Source of the DNA: Alphaproteobacteria bacterium
Lineage (GTDB): Bacteria; Pseudomonadota; Alphaproteobacteria; Caulobacterales; Hyphomonadaceae
Length of the DNA: 64,000 nucleotides
NCBI GenBank assembly: GCA_016125405.1
Contig: WGLW01000034.1
Span: forward strand, 38,449 to 102,448
Direction: 5' to 3'
A model generated the notes under the pieces. That model was given only the letters and a program-made list of their open reading frames with translations. It was not told the origin of the DNA and ran no database searches. A program made the position numbers and the translations under genes. Positions 49,193-57,937 of the stretch are shown in pieces. Numbering within the stretch: position 1 is the first letter of the stretch; each line of letters begins with the position of its first letter.

Positions 49193-49638
49193 CGCTCTCG
49201 GCAAAGCCCGCCATCGACCGCGCCGACCAGCTGCTGGTCATCGCCACCCGGCTCATCGCCCTGGTCGGCAAGGAGATCGAAGCCCTCAAGGCCCGCCGCC
49301 TCGACGGGGGATCGCAGGATTTCGAGGAAAAGGAGCGCCTCGCCCATGCCTGGCGGCTCGAAGTCTCGCAGATCAAGGCCGATCCGACGCTTCTTGCCGG
49401 GGCGCGGCCGGACCAGAAGGCGGCGCTGCGCGATATGTCGCAAAAGCTCGAAGAGCTTCTGGAAGGCCATGCCCGGGAGCTCGCCGCGATGAAGCAGGTC
49501 AGCGAGGGACTGGTCCGAGCGATCGCCGATGAAATCGCCTCAGTCCGCCAGGCGCCGCCCGGTTACGGCAGATCCGGCGCGATCCAGAGCGGACGGGCGG
49601 CCAGCTCCTCGGGTCTCGCCGTTAACGCAAAAGCCTGA
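49189..49638 (+). CDS. FlgN/FlbY-like flagellar chaperone
   Basis: A 149-residue helical protein. The first 120 residues form long amphipathic helices (RADQLLVIATRLIALVGKEIEALKAR by layout, and KLEELLEGHARELAAMKQVSEGLVRAI), the pattern of FlgN-type export chaperones. The position after flgI-flgJ matches flbY of Caulobacter. The tail (about 120-149) is Ser/Gly-rich and looks disordered. It may bind hook-associated proteins. It overlaps flgJ (ATGA). Confidence 0.75.
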   Translation: MTLSAKPAIDRADQLLVIATRLIALVGKEIEALKARRLDGGSQDFEEKERLAHAWRLEVSQIKADPTLLAGARPDQKAALRDMSQKLEELLEGHARELAAMKQVSEGLVRAIADEIASVRQAPPGYGRSGAIQSGRAASSSGLAVNAKA

Positions 49639-49829
49639 CGGCGCAGGCCTCATCGAGTCGTCAAGTCGAAAGACCGCCGCAGACCGATCATTATTTTCTC
49701 GACAGAGGCGCCAATGCCACTTGATCTCTGTCTCTCTCCGCTGAAAAAGGGAACCGGGCGTCTGTCAGGGGGGCGCCGGCCAGCGTTACGTCGAATGCGT
49801 ATGGTGAGAGTTAGAGGCGAAAGCCGGTG

Positions 49830-51074
49830 ATGAACCGACGTCTGAAACGCGGTGTTCCCTTTGCCGCCTATGCGGCCCTGCTTTTCAACGCAGCCCTTTG
49901 TGTGGCGCCGTTCATCGGCGCTCGCGCGATTTCAATCGCCTATGGCGACGACCGGCCGGAATATGAGCCCTCTTCCGAAGCGCTTTCCGCCACATTGCGC
50001 GCGATGGACGCGCGGTTCGCACACCTCGCGACATCCGGCGACGGATCGCCCCGCGAGGTCTGGGCGCAGTATGTGCGCGAAGAGCTCGAGTCGGGCGACA
50101 ATGCGGGCGTGCGCGGTTTCCTGCTTGCCGCTCCGGCGATGCTGAAGGGAACGGATGGCGAATCCCTGAAGGCGCGGCTGGGTGTCGCAAATGGCGGCGG
50201 CGATCAGGCGCTGATCGATGCGGCGCTCACCTATCTTCCTGAAGACGTTCAGGAAAGCTACGAAAAACACAACACGCCGATCGTTTCGATGTTCCAGAAC
50301 TCGGCCGCCGCAGCACCGGAAGACGCCGAGCCGGACGACCAGCTGGCGCGCGAAGACACCCCGCAGGAATACCGGGTGCTCGGCGACCTTCGCGACCTGG
50401 CGCGCACGGCGGCGAACTGGGTCCACGAAGCCCGGATCGACGAGTTCTCCTTCACGCTGGCGGGGCTCGGCCTGACGCTTGCCGATCCCGAATCCCAGGA
50501 AGGCGCTTCGCTGGCGCTGTCGGCGCGCCGTGCACAGCGGCTGGACCCGAAATTCGAGACCTATCTCCAGCGCAAGCTCTATGCGGCTGCGCCGCCGGCC
50601 CGGATCAAGCATGCGCTCGGCGGCGAGTTCCAGGGAGAGTATGGCTACGTCGCCAACACGCCGGTGATCCAGCGGGTGTTCCAGACCACGGTTGATCGCG
50701 GCGCGCTCGAAAGCCTTGAATCGGATCTCCGCGTGATCCGCGACATCTCACACGAGACCTCGCCGATCTCGACCGTCGCCCTGCTCTCGACGGTCAAGGA
50801 CGGCAGCGACCTCAGGCGCGCCCGGCTTATCGCACAGGCCGGCGGCGACCGCGCCGTTGCGCTGGCGCGCTATGATGGCGAGAACTTCCTCGATTCGGCG
50901 CGGACCGTGATCCACTGGAGCAATGGCCTGCGGTTGCAGCTTCTGGGCCTCTTTGCCTGCCTCGCCCTGCTTGGCGCCATCGCGGCGAACGTCGCGTGGC
51001 GGTCCTTCCGCCGCAACGCGACGCGGCGGCGGAGCGCCGTCTACGCTCTCGACGAGGTCCCCGGCCTCACCTGA
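49830..51074 (+). CDS. Unknown two-TM protein in the flagellar region
   Basis: A 414-residue protein not recognised as a family member. One membrane helix lies near the N-terminus (FAAYAALLFNAALCVAPFIG, about 11-30) and one near the C-terminus (LQLLGLFACLALLGAIAANVAW, about 372-393), so about 340 residues would face the periplasm. That part is mixed alpha/beta with an acidic stretch (APEDAEPDDQLARED). The last 20 residues are basic, fitting a cytoplasmic end. The ATG at 49830 follows GAGG at a long distance; a GTG one codon earlier is possible. It lies between flagellar genes and marC, so a flagellar or envelope role is only suggested. Confidence 0.7.
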   Translation: MNRRLKRGVPFAAYAALLFNAALCVAPFIGARAISIAYGDDRPEYEPSSEALSATLRAMDARFAHLATSGDGSPREVWAQYVREELESGDNAGVRGFLLAAPAMLKGTDGESLKARLGVANGGGDQALIDAALTYLPEDVQESYEKHNTPIVSMFQNSAAAAPEDAEPDDQLAREDTPQEYRVLGDLRDLARTAANWVHEARIDEFSFTLAGLGLTLADPESQEGASLALSARRAQRLDPKFETYLQRKLYAAAPPARIKHALGGEFQGEYGYVANTPVIQRVFQTTVDRGALESLESDLRVIRDISHETSPISTVALLSTVKDGSDLRRARLIAQAGGDRAVALARYDGENFLDSARTVIHWSNGLRLQLLGLFACLALLGAIAANVAWRSFRRNATRRRSAVYALDEVPGLT

Positions 51075-51080
51075 GGCGCG

Positions 51081-51734
51081 CTAGAGGCCAAAGGCCCCCT
51101 TGAGGCCGTCGACGATCAACTGCACGGCAAGCGCCGCAAGGATGACGCCGAAAACGCGTGTAATCGCCCCTGCGATGTTTTCGCCCATCACCCGCAACAG
51201 CGGGCCGGCGGCCAGGAAGAACAGGACCGCAAGAATCAGGTTGAGAGCGATCGAACCGACGACGATGCCGACGCCCACCGGATCGCCCCCGGCGTTCTGC
51301 ATGTAGAGCATGGCCGTTGCGATCGAGCCGGGTCCGGCGATCATGGGAATGCCGATGGGAAAGACCGAGATGTCTTCCGGAGGCCCGTCCGTATGGCTCT
51401 CGGCCAGCACCTGGTCGGCGCGGGTTTTCTGGCGCTGCTGGCGCTTTTCGAACACCATCTCGATGGCGATGAGGAAAAGCAACACGCCGCCGGCCGCCCG
51501 GAAGGCGTCGAGCGAAATTCCCATGTGGTTAAGCAGCCACGGCCCGAACAGCGCGAATACGTAGAGCACGACGGCCGCCACGATCGCCGAGCGGAAGGCC
51601 ATGGAGCGGGCGTAGCCGGGCGGGCGCCCAGCCGTCAGGGCCGCGAAAATCGGCGCGACCGCCACCGCATCGATCAGGACGAAGAAGGTGACAAAGGTGG
51701 TGATCGCAAGTTCGATCTGGGCCTGGGGGATCAC
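51081..51734 (-). CDS. MarC family membrane protein
   Basis: A 217-residue inner-membrane protein with six helices, of the MarC/UPF0056 family. FFVLIDAVAVAPIFAALTAG (17-36) is the family start, and FPIGIPMIAGPGSIATAML (about 124-142) is the diagnostic loop. The E. coli namesake was once tied to multidrug resistance, but this was not confirmed; function is open. The start is a GTG nine bases after GGAG. It stands apart from the flagellar operons and is convergent with the unknown two-TM gene. Confidence 0.88.
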   Translation of the reverse strand: MIPQAQIELAITTFVTFFVLIDAVAVAPIFAALTAGRPPGYARSMAFRSAIVAAVVLYVFALFGPWLLNHMGISLDAFRAAGGVLLFLIAIEMVFEKRQQRQKTRADQVLAESHTDGPPEDISVFPIGIPMIAGPGSIATAMLYMQNAGGDPVGVGIVVGSIALNLILAVLFFLAAGPLLRVMGENIAGAITRVFGVILAALAVQLIVDGLKGAFGL

Positions 51735-51786
51735 TGCGACAGCTCCGGCGCACGACGCCGGTTGAGCCGGTTCGCCGCTAACGCCC

Positions 51787-52617
51787 TCAACGGAACAGGG
51801 CGAGCAAGGCCTGCGGCGCGTTGTTGGCGATGCTGACCGCCTGCCCCGCCAGCGACTGCTTGACCTGGAGCGCCTGGATCAGCGCGCTGTCGCCGGCGAC
51901 ATCGGTGTCGACCAGGGTGCTGACGCCGCTGGTCAGCGCGTCCGACAGCTTGGCGACAAAACCGGCCTGCGCCTCGATGCGCTTGTTCTCCGAGCTCATG
52001 TCGATGAGCTGGGCGCCGACATTTGTGATCGATTGCGTGATCGCATCATAGGCGTGCTGCGCTGCGTCCGGGCTCGAGAGATCGCTGGTGGTGCTGAGCG
52101 TCACCACGCTCCCGCCGGGCAGAAAATCCCTCCCCTTCAGCGTGACGGTCTGGGTCGCCGCGGCGTCGACGATGAAGGTGATCCCGTTCGGCTTCGAGCC
52201 GTTGAGAACGTTGGCGTCATCGAAGGATGCGTTCTGGATGAACTGCGTCAGCTGGGCCCGCTGCTGCTGGAACTGCAGGTTGTAGGCCTGGCGCTGATCA
52301 TCCGACAGGTCGCCGGCCATCGCGGCGGACGCTGTGCCTTTCATACTGATCAGAAGATCGGAAACCTGTTGGGCGGCGGCTATCGAAACGTCCGACACCG
52401 ACTGGGCGTGATTGAGGCTCAGCGTCACGGCCTGCAGCGAGTTCACCTCGCCGTTCAGGATGGCGGAAGTCTGGAACGCAGGGGCGTTATCGGCGGCGAC
52501 GCGGACCTTGTAGCCCGAAGATACGCGCGTTTCGGCCTGAGAAAGGTCGCTGCTGGCGCCCTGCAGCGCCTTGAGGGCGGCCAGAACCCCCGTTGTGTTG
52601 TTGATGCTTCCGACCAT
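51787..52617 (-). CDS. Short flagellin (276 residues)
   Basis: A flagellin with the D0/D1 helices only slightly extended. The N-terminal part is SINNTTGVLAALKALQGASSDLSQAETRVSSGYKVRVAADN and the C-terminal part is LVDTDVAGDSALIQALQVKQSLAGQAVSIANNAPQALLALFR. At 276 residues it is much shorter than its two neighbours, and it starts MVGSINNT rather than MLSVN. It resembles the Caulobacter FljJ type, a minor flagellin near the hook. It is the most distal of three flagellin genes on this strand. GGAGACG precedes the ATG by 7 bp. Confidence 0.93.
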   Translation of the reverse strand: MVGSINNTTGVLAALKALQGASSDLSQAETRVSSGYKVRVAADNAPAFQTSAILNGEVNSLQAVTLSLNHAQSVSDVSIAAAQQVSDLLISMKGTASAAMAGDLSDDQRQAYNLQFQQQRAQLTQFIQNASFDDANVLNGSKPNGITFIVDAAATQTVTLKGRDFLPGGSVVTLSTTSDLSSPDAAQHAYDAITQSITNVGAQLIDMSSENKRIEAQAGFVAKLSDALTSGVSTLVDTDVAGDSALIQALQVKQSLAGQAVSIANNAPQALLALFR

Positions 52618-52740
52618 CGGCGTCTCCGCGACCGACGCAATTACGAGCGATTCGTCGATCGATGGTCAGTCTTCGTTAGTGATCGTTAACGGAAGGTTTC
52701 AGCGGGCGGCCGCATCAGCGCGACGAAGGGGCCCGCCGCC

Positions 52741-52774
52741 GGTCCCGGACAGGCCTTTCGGCGCATCCGGGACC
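52741..52774 (-). terminator. Hairpin after the middle flagellin gene
   Basis: GGTCCCGGA (52741-52749) pairs with TCCGGGACC (52766-52774), a 9-bp stem 22 bp past the stop of the leftward flagellin gene. No T-run. Confidence 0.5.
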
Positions 52775-52795
52775 AACAGGGACTCTACTAACCGA

Positions 52796-54067
52796 TTACT
52801 TGAACAGGGCGAGGATGATCTGCGGCGACTGGTTCGCGATCGAAAGAGCCTGCGCCCCGAGTTGCTGCTTGACCTGCAGCGACTGAAGCTTGGCGCTTTC
52901 CTTGGCGAGGTCGGCGTCAACGAGGCCGCTGATGCCCTTTTCGACGGTGTCCGACAGGCTGGTGAGAAAGGTGTTCTGGATTTCCAGAGCCTTCGACTGC
53001 GATCCCAGCGTGGCGAGGTTCGAGTTCAGTGTGGTCATCGCCGTGTCGAGCGCGGCGACCGCCTGGGTGGCGCCCGTGGTATCGGGGCCGCCGATGTTCA
53101 GCGTCAGCAGCGAATTGAGCGGCCCGGTGCCGCCGACACGAAGGTCGAAGCCGACGATGATCGCCGTGGAGCTCGGCCGCGTGTCAGCCTGATCGGTCGC
53201 AGTGGCGGCCGTCGTACCGGCCACACCGTTGATGAAGTCCGACCGGCGGGCCGTGCCCGCGCCGTCCGCCTGTGTGTTGATTTCGACCGAAAACCCTGCG
53301 GTCGCGATCGCGGCTGTCGCCTGGTAGCTCAATTGGCCCGTGGCGTCGTCGTAAGAGGCCGTTATACGGCCGCCGGACGCCGCGTTTACGCCATCGATGA
53401 ACTGCTGGACCGTGGTCGTAGCGGTGACCTGGACGGAATAGGTGTTCGATCCCTGGGTGATGACGACATAGTCGTCCGCCACGAGCGTGTTGTTAGCCGA
53501 GTCCCAGCTGTTGGATGCGTTGACGACAAGGTCCGAACGCGACGGCGTGGTGGCGGTGGCCGGTTTGGCCGCGCTGACCACCGTGGCGACGTCGCCCGCG
53601 CCGATGCCCGTGTCGAGGTCCGACTGCAGAACGCGAAGGATTGGCGTGGTGCCATCGACCAGGTTGGCGCCGTTGAAGGTCGCCGTGCTGACGATCGTGT
53701 TGATCTTGTTGAGCGTCTGCTGGAAATCGTTTTCGTAGGCGTCGCGCTGGGTCTGCGAAAGGTCGGCGGACTGGGCGGCGACCGCCTGGGTCTTCAAGGT
53801 GACCAGCAGGTCGGAAACCGAGGAGCCGGCCGTCAGCGCGGCGTCGACGACGTTGCTTGCGCGGCCGATGCCGTCCTTGACCGAAGCAAGGCCGCTGACG
53901 CGCGCCCGCTGACCCTGGGCGATGGCGTAGACCGCGCCGTTGTCCTTCGCACTTGCGACCTTGAGGCCCGTGCTGATGCGGCTCTGGGTTGCGTCCAGTT
54001 CCGCGTTCGTCGAGTTGAGACTCTGGAGCGCGATCATCGCGCTGTAGTTCGTGTTGACGCTCAGCAT
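52796..54067 (-). CDS. Flagellin (423 residues, middle gene)
   Basis: A full-length flagellin. The D0/D1 start is MLSVNTNYSAMIALQSLNS, followed by RISTGLKVASAKDNGAVYAI; the end is LVDADLAKESAKLQSLQVKQ with SIANQSPQIILALFK. The middle (about 150-330) is a Thr/Ala/Asp-rich beta domain exposed on the filament. Its sequence is alignable with the next flagellin along the entire length, and both are 423 residues, so they are recent tandem copies. A sigma-54-type promoter precedes it (54128-54142). The start follows GGGAG at 9 bp. Confidence 0.95.
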   Translation of the reverse strand: MLSVNTNYSAMIALQSLNSTNAELDATQSRISTGLKVASAKDNGAVYAIAQGQRARVSGLASVKDGIGRASNVVDAALTAGSSVSDLLVTLKTQAVAAQSADLSQTQRDAYENDFQQTLNKINTIVSTATFNGANLVDGTTPILRVLQSDLDTGIGAGDVATVVSAAKPATATTPSRSDLVVNASNSWDSANNTLVADDYVVITQGSNTYSVQVTATTTVQQFIDGVNAASGGRITASYDDATGQLSYQATAAIATAGFSVEINTQADGAGTARRSDFINGVAGTTAATATDQADTRPSSTAIIVGFDLRVGGTGPLNSLLTLNIGGPDTTGATQAVAALDTAMTTLNSNLATLGSQSKALEIQNTFLTSLSDTVEKGISGLVDADLAKESAKLQSLQVKQQLGAQALSIANQSPQIILALFK

Positions 54068-54127
54068 CGGATCAGCTCCCGCCAAAGTTCGGTTCGCCCA
54101 ATGCGGGCGATGGCTGGCTACGCAGCT

Positions 54128-54142
54128 TCAAGCCGCGTGCCA
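54128..54142 (-). promoter_or_regulatory. Sigma-54 promoter of the middle flagellin gene
   Basis: On the minus strand TGGCAC (54142-54137), 5 bp, TTGA (54131-54128), against the consensus TGGCAC-N5-TTGC. There is one mismatch at the -12 C. It is about 61 bp before the start codon. Confidence 0.68.
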
Positions 54143-54493
54143 GTCCGTAAACCTTAACGAGAGGTGCATCGGACCCAGCAAATTCGGGGGTCCGATGGTT
54201 AACGCACCCGGAAGGACCGGCCGCGCGGCTAGGCGCCAAAGGAAGGGGTCGGCAGGTTTTGCCCGGTCAAACACGCCGGATGGCGGACGAAGCGGGAGCC
54301 TTGGCAGGCCCTGAGCGGGGCTCCGGCGAACGGGAATGGCGGACCTGGCTTTCTGCCTGGCCCGCCCTCCCACCGATCCGCCTAACGCCTCTGGCGGTGT
54401 CTCATGGAGACCAAAAGGCCGGTCGCCGGCTATGCCGGCATCCGGATGAACCGGTCTGCAAAATCGGGATTCAGAGTTCCGAAAAACCGGATA

Positions 54494-54517
54494 GGCCGGC
54501 CGCTTGCGCGGCCGGCC
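54494..54517 (-). terminator. Terminator of the first flagellin gene
   Basis: A perfect 10-bp stem (54494-54503 with 54508-54517) with TTGC loop lies 10 bp past the stop of the leftward flagellin gene. A TTTTT run follows about nine bases later on that strand. Confidence 0.68.
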
Positions 54518-54526
54518 CGGTCGGGT

Positions 54527-55798
54527 CTAGCGGAAGAACGAGAGCAGGATCTGCGGCGACTGGTTCGCGATCGACAGGGCCTGGGCGCCCAGCTGCTGCT
54601 TGACTTGCAGCGACTGGAGGCGGGCGCTTTCCTTCGCGAGGTCGGCGTCGACGAGGTTGCTCAGACCGCTTTCGATCGTGTCCGAAAGCTTCGTGAGGAA
54701 GTCGTTCTGGATGCTGAGCGCCTTGGACTGCGAACCCAGCGTGGCGAGGTTCGAGTTCAGGGAGTTAATCGCCGTATCCAGCACCGACACCGCGTTGGTG
54801 GCGTTGGTGGTGGTCGAACCGCCGATCGACAGGCCTTGCAGGGCGTTCAGGGCGCCCGTGCCGCCGACGCGGAAGTCGTAGCCCACGATAATGGCCGTGG
54901 AGCTCGGACGCGCGTCCGCCTGGTCTGTCGCGGTGGCGGCCGTTGTGGCGGCCACGCCGTTGATGAAGTTCGACTGACGCGCCGTACCGGACAGGTCCGC
55001 CGCCGAGTTCACGTCGACGGTGAAGCCCGCCGTCGCGATCGCAGCGTTGGCCTGATAGGACAGGACGCCGGTCGAGTCGTTGTAGGACGCCGTGATCCGG
55101 CCGCCGGAGGCGGAGTTCACGCCATCGATGAACTGCTGGATCGTGGTCGTGGCCGTGACCTGGACCGCGTACTTGTTGCTGCCTTGAGTGAAGACAACAT
55201 AGTCGTTCGCGACCAGCGTGTTGTTGGTCGCATCCCAGCTTTCCGAAGCGTTGATCACCAGGTCGGAGCGCGACGGGGTCGTGCTCGTGGCCGGTTTCGC
55301 CGCGCCCGAAACGGTGGCGACGTTGCCGGCGCCGGTGCCGGTGTCGAGGTCGGATTGCAGAACGCGCAGGGTCGACGTGGTGTTGTCGATCAGGTTGGCG
55401 CCGTTGAAGGTCGCCGTGCTGACGATCGTGTTGATCTTGTTGAGCGTTTGCTGGAAGTCGCCGTCATAGGCGTCGCGCTGGGCCTGCGAGAGGTCGGCGG
55501 ACTGGGCGGCGACGGCCTGGGATTTCAACTGGACCAGAAGGTCGGACACGGACGAACCGGCGCTGAGAGCAGCGTCGACAACGTTTCCGACGCGGCTGAT
55601 GCCGTCCTTGACCGAAGCAAGAGCGCTGACGCGCGCGCGCTGGCCCTGGGCGATGGCGAACACGGCGCCGTTGTCCTTCGCGCTCGACACCTTGAGACCG
55701 GTGCTGATGCGGTTCTGGACTTCGTTGAGGTCGTTGTTGGTCTGGTTGAGGGATTGGAGCGCGATAGCCGCGCCATAGTTATTGTTCACGCTAAGCAT
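54527..55798 (-). CDS. Flagellin (423 residues, first gene)
   Basis: The promoter-proximal flagellin. It starts MLSVNNNYGAAIALQSLNQT and ends QLGAQALSIANQSPQILLSFFR. In the first 60 residues it differs from the middle flagellin at 13 positions by eye, and the central domains also align (for example TATTTIQQFIDGVN against TATTTVQQFIDGVN). Filament subunits are exported by the flagellar type III system; FlbT and FlaF, encoded just upstream, control flagellin mRNA and secretion in Caulobacter. GGAGAC lies about 10 bp before the ATG. A weak sigma-54-like match is at 55851-55864. Confidence 0.95.
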   Translation of the reverse strand: MLSVNNNYGAAIALQSLNQTNNDLNEVQNRISTGLKVSSAKDNGAVFAIAQGQRARVSALASVKDGISRVGNVVDAALSAGSSVSDLLVQLKSQAVAAQSADLSQAQRDAYDGDFQQTLNKINTIVSTATFNGANLIDNTTSTLRVLQSDLDTGTGAGNVATVSGAAKPATSTTPSRSDLVINASESWDATNNTLVANDYVVFTQGSNKYAVQVTATTTIQQFIDGVNSASGGRITASYNDSTGVLSYQANAAIATAGFTVDVNSAADLSGTARQSNFINGVAATTAATATDQADARPSSTAIIVGYDFRVGGTGALNALQGLSIGGSTTTNATNAVSVLDTAINSLNSNLATLGSQSKALSIQNDFLTKLSDTIESGLSNLVDADLAKESARLQSLQVKQQLGAQALSIANQSPQILLSFFR

Positions 55799-56002
55799 GA
55801 CGGTCAGTCTCCATTCTGGTTCGCGGACCGATCTTCTGATCGGCCGTCAGGCGCGTTTTGCGCCGACATCGAGCGAGACTGCCTGAAACCTCTTAAGGAG
55901 TGGTGGAGCCGGATTAAAAGTTCCGGGCTATTCGCCGGCTAACGATTTCGGGGGGCGGATGGTTACCGGTTTCCTACCGCAATCGCTCAGGGATCCGCAG
56001 CG

Positions 56003-56377
56003 TCAGACTGGCGCCCCGGACGGGTCAGCGGATTGCGCGAGGCCCTGCATCATTGTCCGGTTGATGTCGATGAGTATGTCGAACGACGCCCCTTCCCGGA
56101 TAACCTTTGTGGAGTGGCGGTCTACGAAGATCGACAGGGAGATGATCTGGGCGCGCACCGGCTTGGGCAGCTGGTTGCCTTCGGCGCCGCAGTCGGCGGC
56201 CAGCAACAGCCAGAGACGGCGATTCTTGGCGAGCGCCTCGCCGCGGCGACCGACCTCGATCGCCGGCAGCGCCGCTGCGTCAATCAACCCGCGCGTGGCG
56301 ACCGCGAAGGCGCGGTATTCCGTCTGACGCGGCGTTTCAGTCTTCGCCGCCGCCGTCTGGTAAGCCTGTACCGACAT
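56003..56377 (-). CDS. flaF: Flagellar biosynthesis regulator FlaF
   Basis: A 124-residue FlaF. YQTAAAKTETPRQTEYRAFAVATRGLIDA (about 6-34) and NRRLWLLLAADCGAEGNQLPKPVRAQIISLSIFVD (by layout, about 52-86) are diagnostic. FlaF is needed for flagellin secretion and translation in Caulobacter and counteracts FlbT. Its start lies 41 bp inside flbT, an unusually long overlap, so it is translationally tied to flbT. It precedes the flagellin gene on the same strand. Confidence 0.93.
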   Translation of the reverse strand: MSVQAYQTAAAKTETPRQTEYRAFAVATRGLIDAAALPAIEVGRRGEALAKNRRLWLLLAADCGAEGNQLPKPVRAQIISLSIFVDRHSTKVIREGASFDILIDINRTMMQGLAQSADPSGAPV

Positions 56378-56762
56378 TTGCCAATAGTCCCTGTTCGTAT
56401 GTGAGTAATTTGCGGCACCGCGTAAGCGCCTTGTAATATTCGCCGGCCATGACCTCGCGCGAGGTCGAAACGCATTCCTTGAGAATCTCGGTGTGGCGGG
56501 TGACGCCCATGAACTCGTTCATGCGCAGGACGAATTCGTCGTAAAATTCCGACGCGCCGGGGGGATCGAGATACATCATCATGATCGGGAAATAGATGCG
56601 CCGGACGGGGGTGTTGGCGTCTTCCGGTTGGATGATGTCCTTCTCGCGAAGAATGGACGCCTTGTTCTGCAGCAAAAGCACGGCGCGGCGATCGCCGTTC
56701 TGGAGGACCGCGCCGTTGACGACAAAGCGTTCGCCCGGTTTGAGCGAAAGTTTGAGCGGCAT
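56337..56762 (-). CDS. flbT: Flagellin mRNA repressor FlbT
   Basis: A 141-residue FlbT. It begins MPLKLSLKPGERFVVNGAVLQ, with LLLQNKASILREKDIIQPEDA (about 28-48) and YYKALTRCRKLLTYEQGLL (about 111-129). FlbT binds the 5' leader of flagellin mRNA in Caulobacter and promotes its decay until hook assembly is done. The chosen ATG follows GGGAGGAAACGG. It overlaps flaF by 41 bp and sits upstream of the flagellins. It is divergent from moxR. Confidence 0.95.
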   Translation of the reverse strand: MPLKLSLKPGERFVVNGAVLQNGDRRAVLLLQNKASILREKDIIQPEDANTPVRRIYFPIMMMYLDPPGASEFYDEFVLRMNEFMGVTRHTEILKECVSTSREVMAGEYYKALTRCRKLLTYEQGLLANVGTGLPDGGGED

Positions 56763-56867
56763 CCGTTTCCTCCCAGCCATGTCCTCGGGCAAAGCCGAAT
56801 CTGGACGCGGCCGCACCCCCGGTCTACCCGATGAACCTTAAGTTTTGCTTGCCTGACGGTAACCTGA

Positions 56868-56888
56868 CCCCGCTTTTGCGGGGGTTTT
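56868..56888 (+). terminator. Rightward terminator between flbT and moxR
   Basis: CCCCGC-TTTT-GCGGGG (56868-56883) then GTTTT: a compact intrinsic terminator on the plus strand. No rightward gene lies before it, so it may end an antisense RNA or form part of a moxR leader. Confidence 0.6.
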
Positions 56889-56997
56889 CAGGGTCTGCTT
56901 CGACTCGCCGCTTTTCACGCAAACGGAAATCCGCTCTATGCTGGGAAGCCCGCCGCCGTTCCGGACGGGCCCGAAATTATGCGGAGAGACCAGCCAG

Positions 56998-57855
<858 letters not shown>

Positions 57856-57937
57856 CGCGCCAATCGCGCCGGCTTGCGGGACTTCGTGACCTGCCGCCCT
57901 AGATAGGCGTCAGGTATCGCCCGGAGGATGCGCGCAA

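Larger units (their letters stand above)
54068..54526. other. Intergenic region between the two long flagellin genes
   Basis: About 460 bp without a convincing gene. It holds the sigma-54 promoter of the middle flagellin (54128-54142) and a strong hairpin after the first flagellin (54494-54517). The middle part shows only GC-rich sequence with no good coding pattern. Confidence 0.65.

Noticed and set aside
52796..55798. Repeated sequence in the flagellin region as a CRISPR or mobile element
   Set aside because: The similarity is explained by two homologous flagellin genes; no short regular repeats with spacers and no transposase exist.
55851..55864. Sigma-54 promoter of the first flagellin gene
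   Set aside because: GG-N10-GC spacing is right, but the rest of the -24 and -12 boxes match poorly. It is kept only as a weak possibility.
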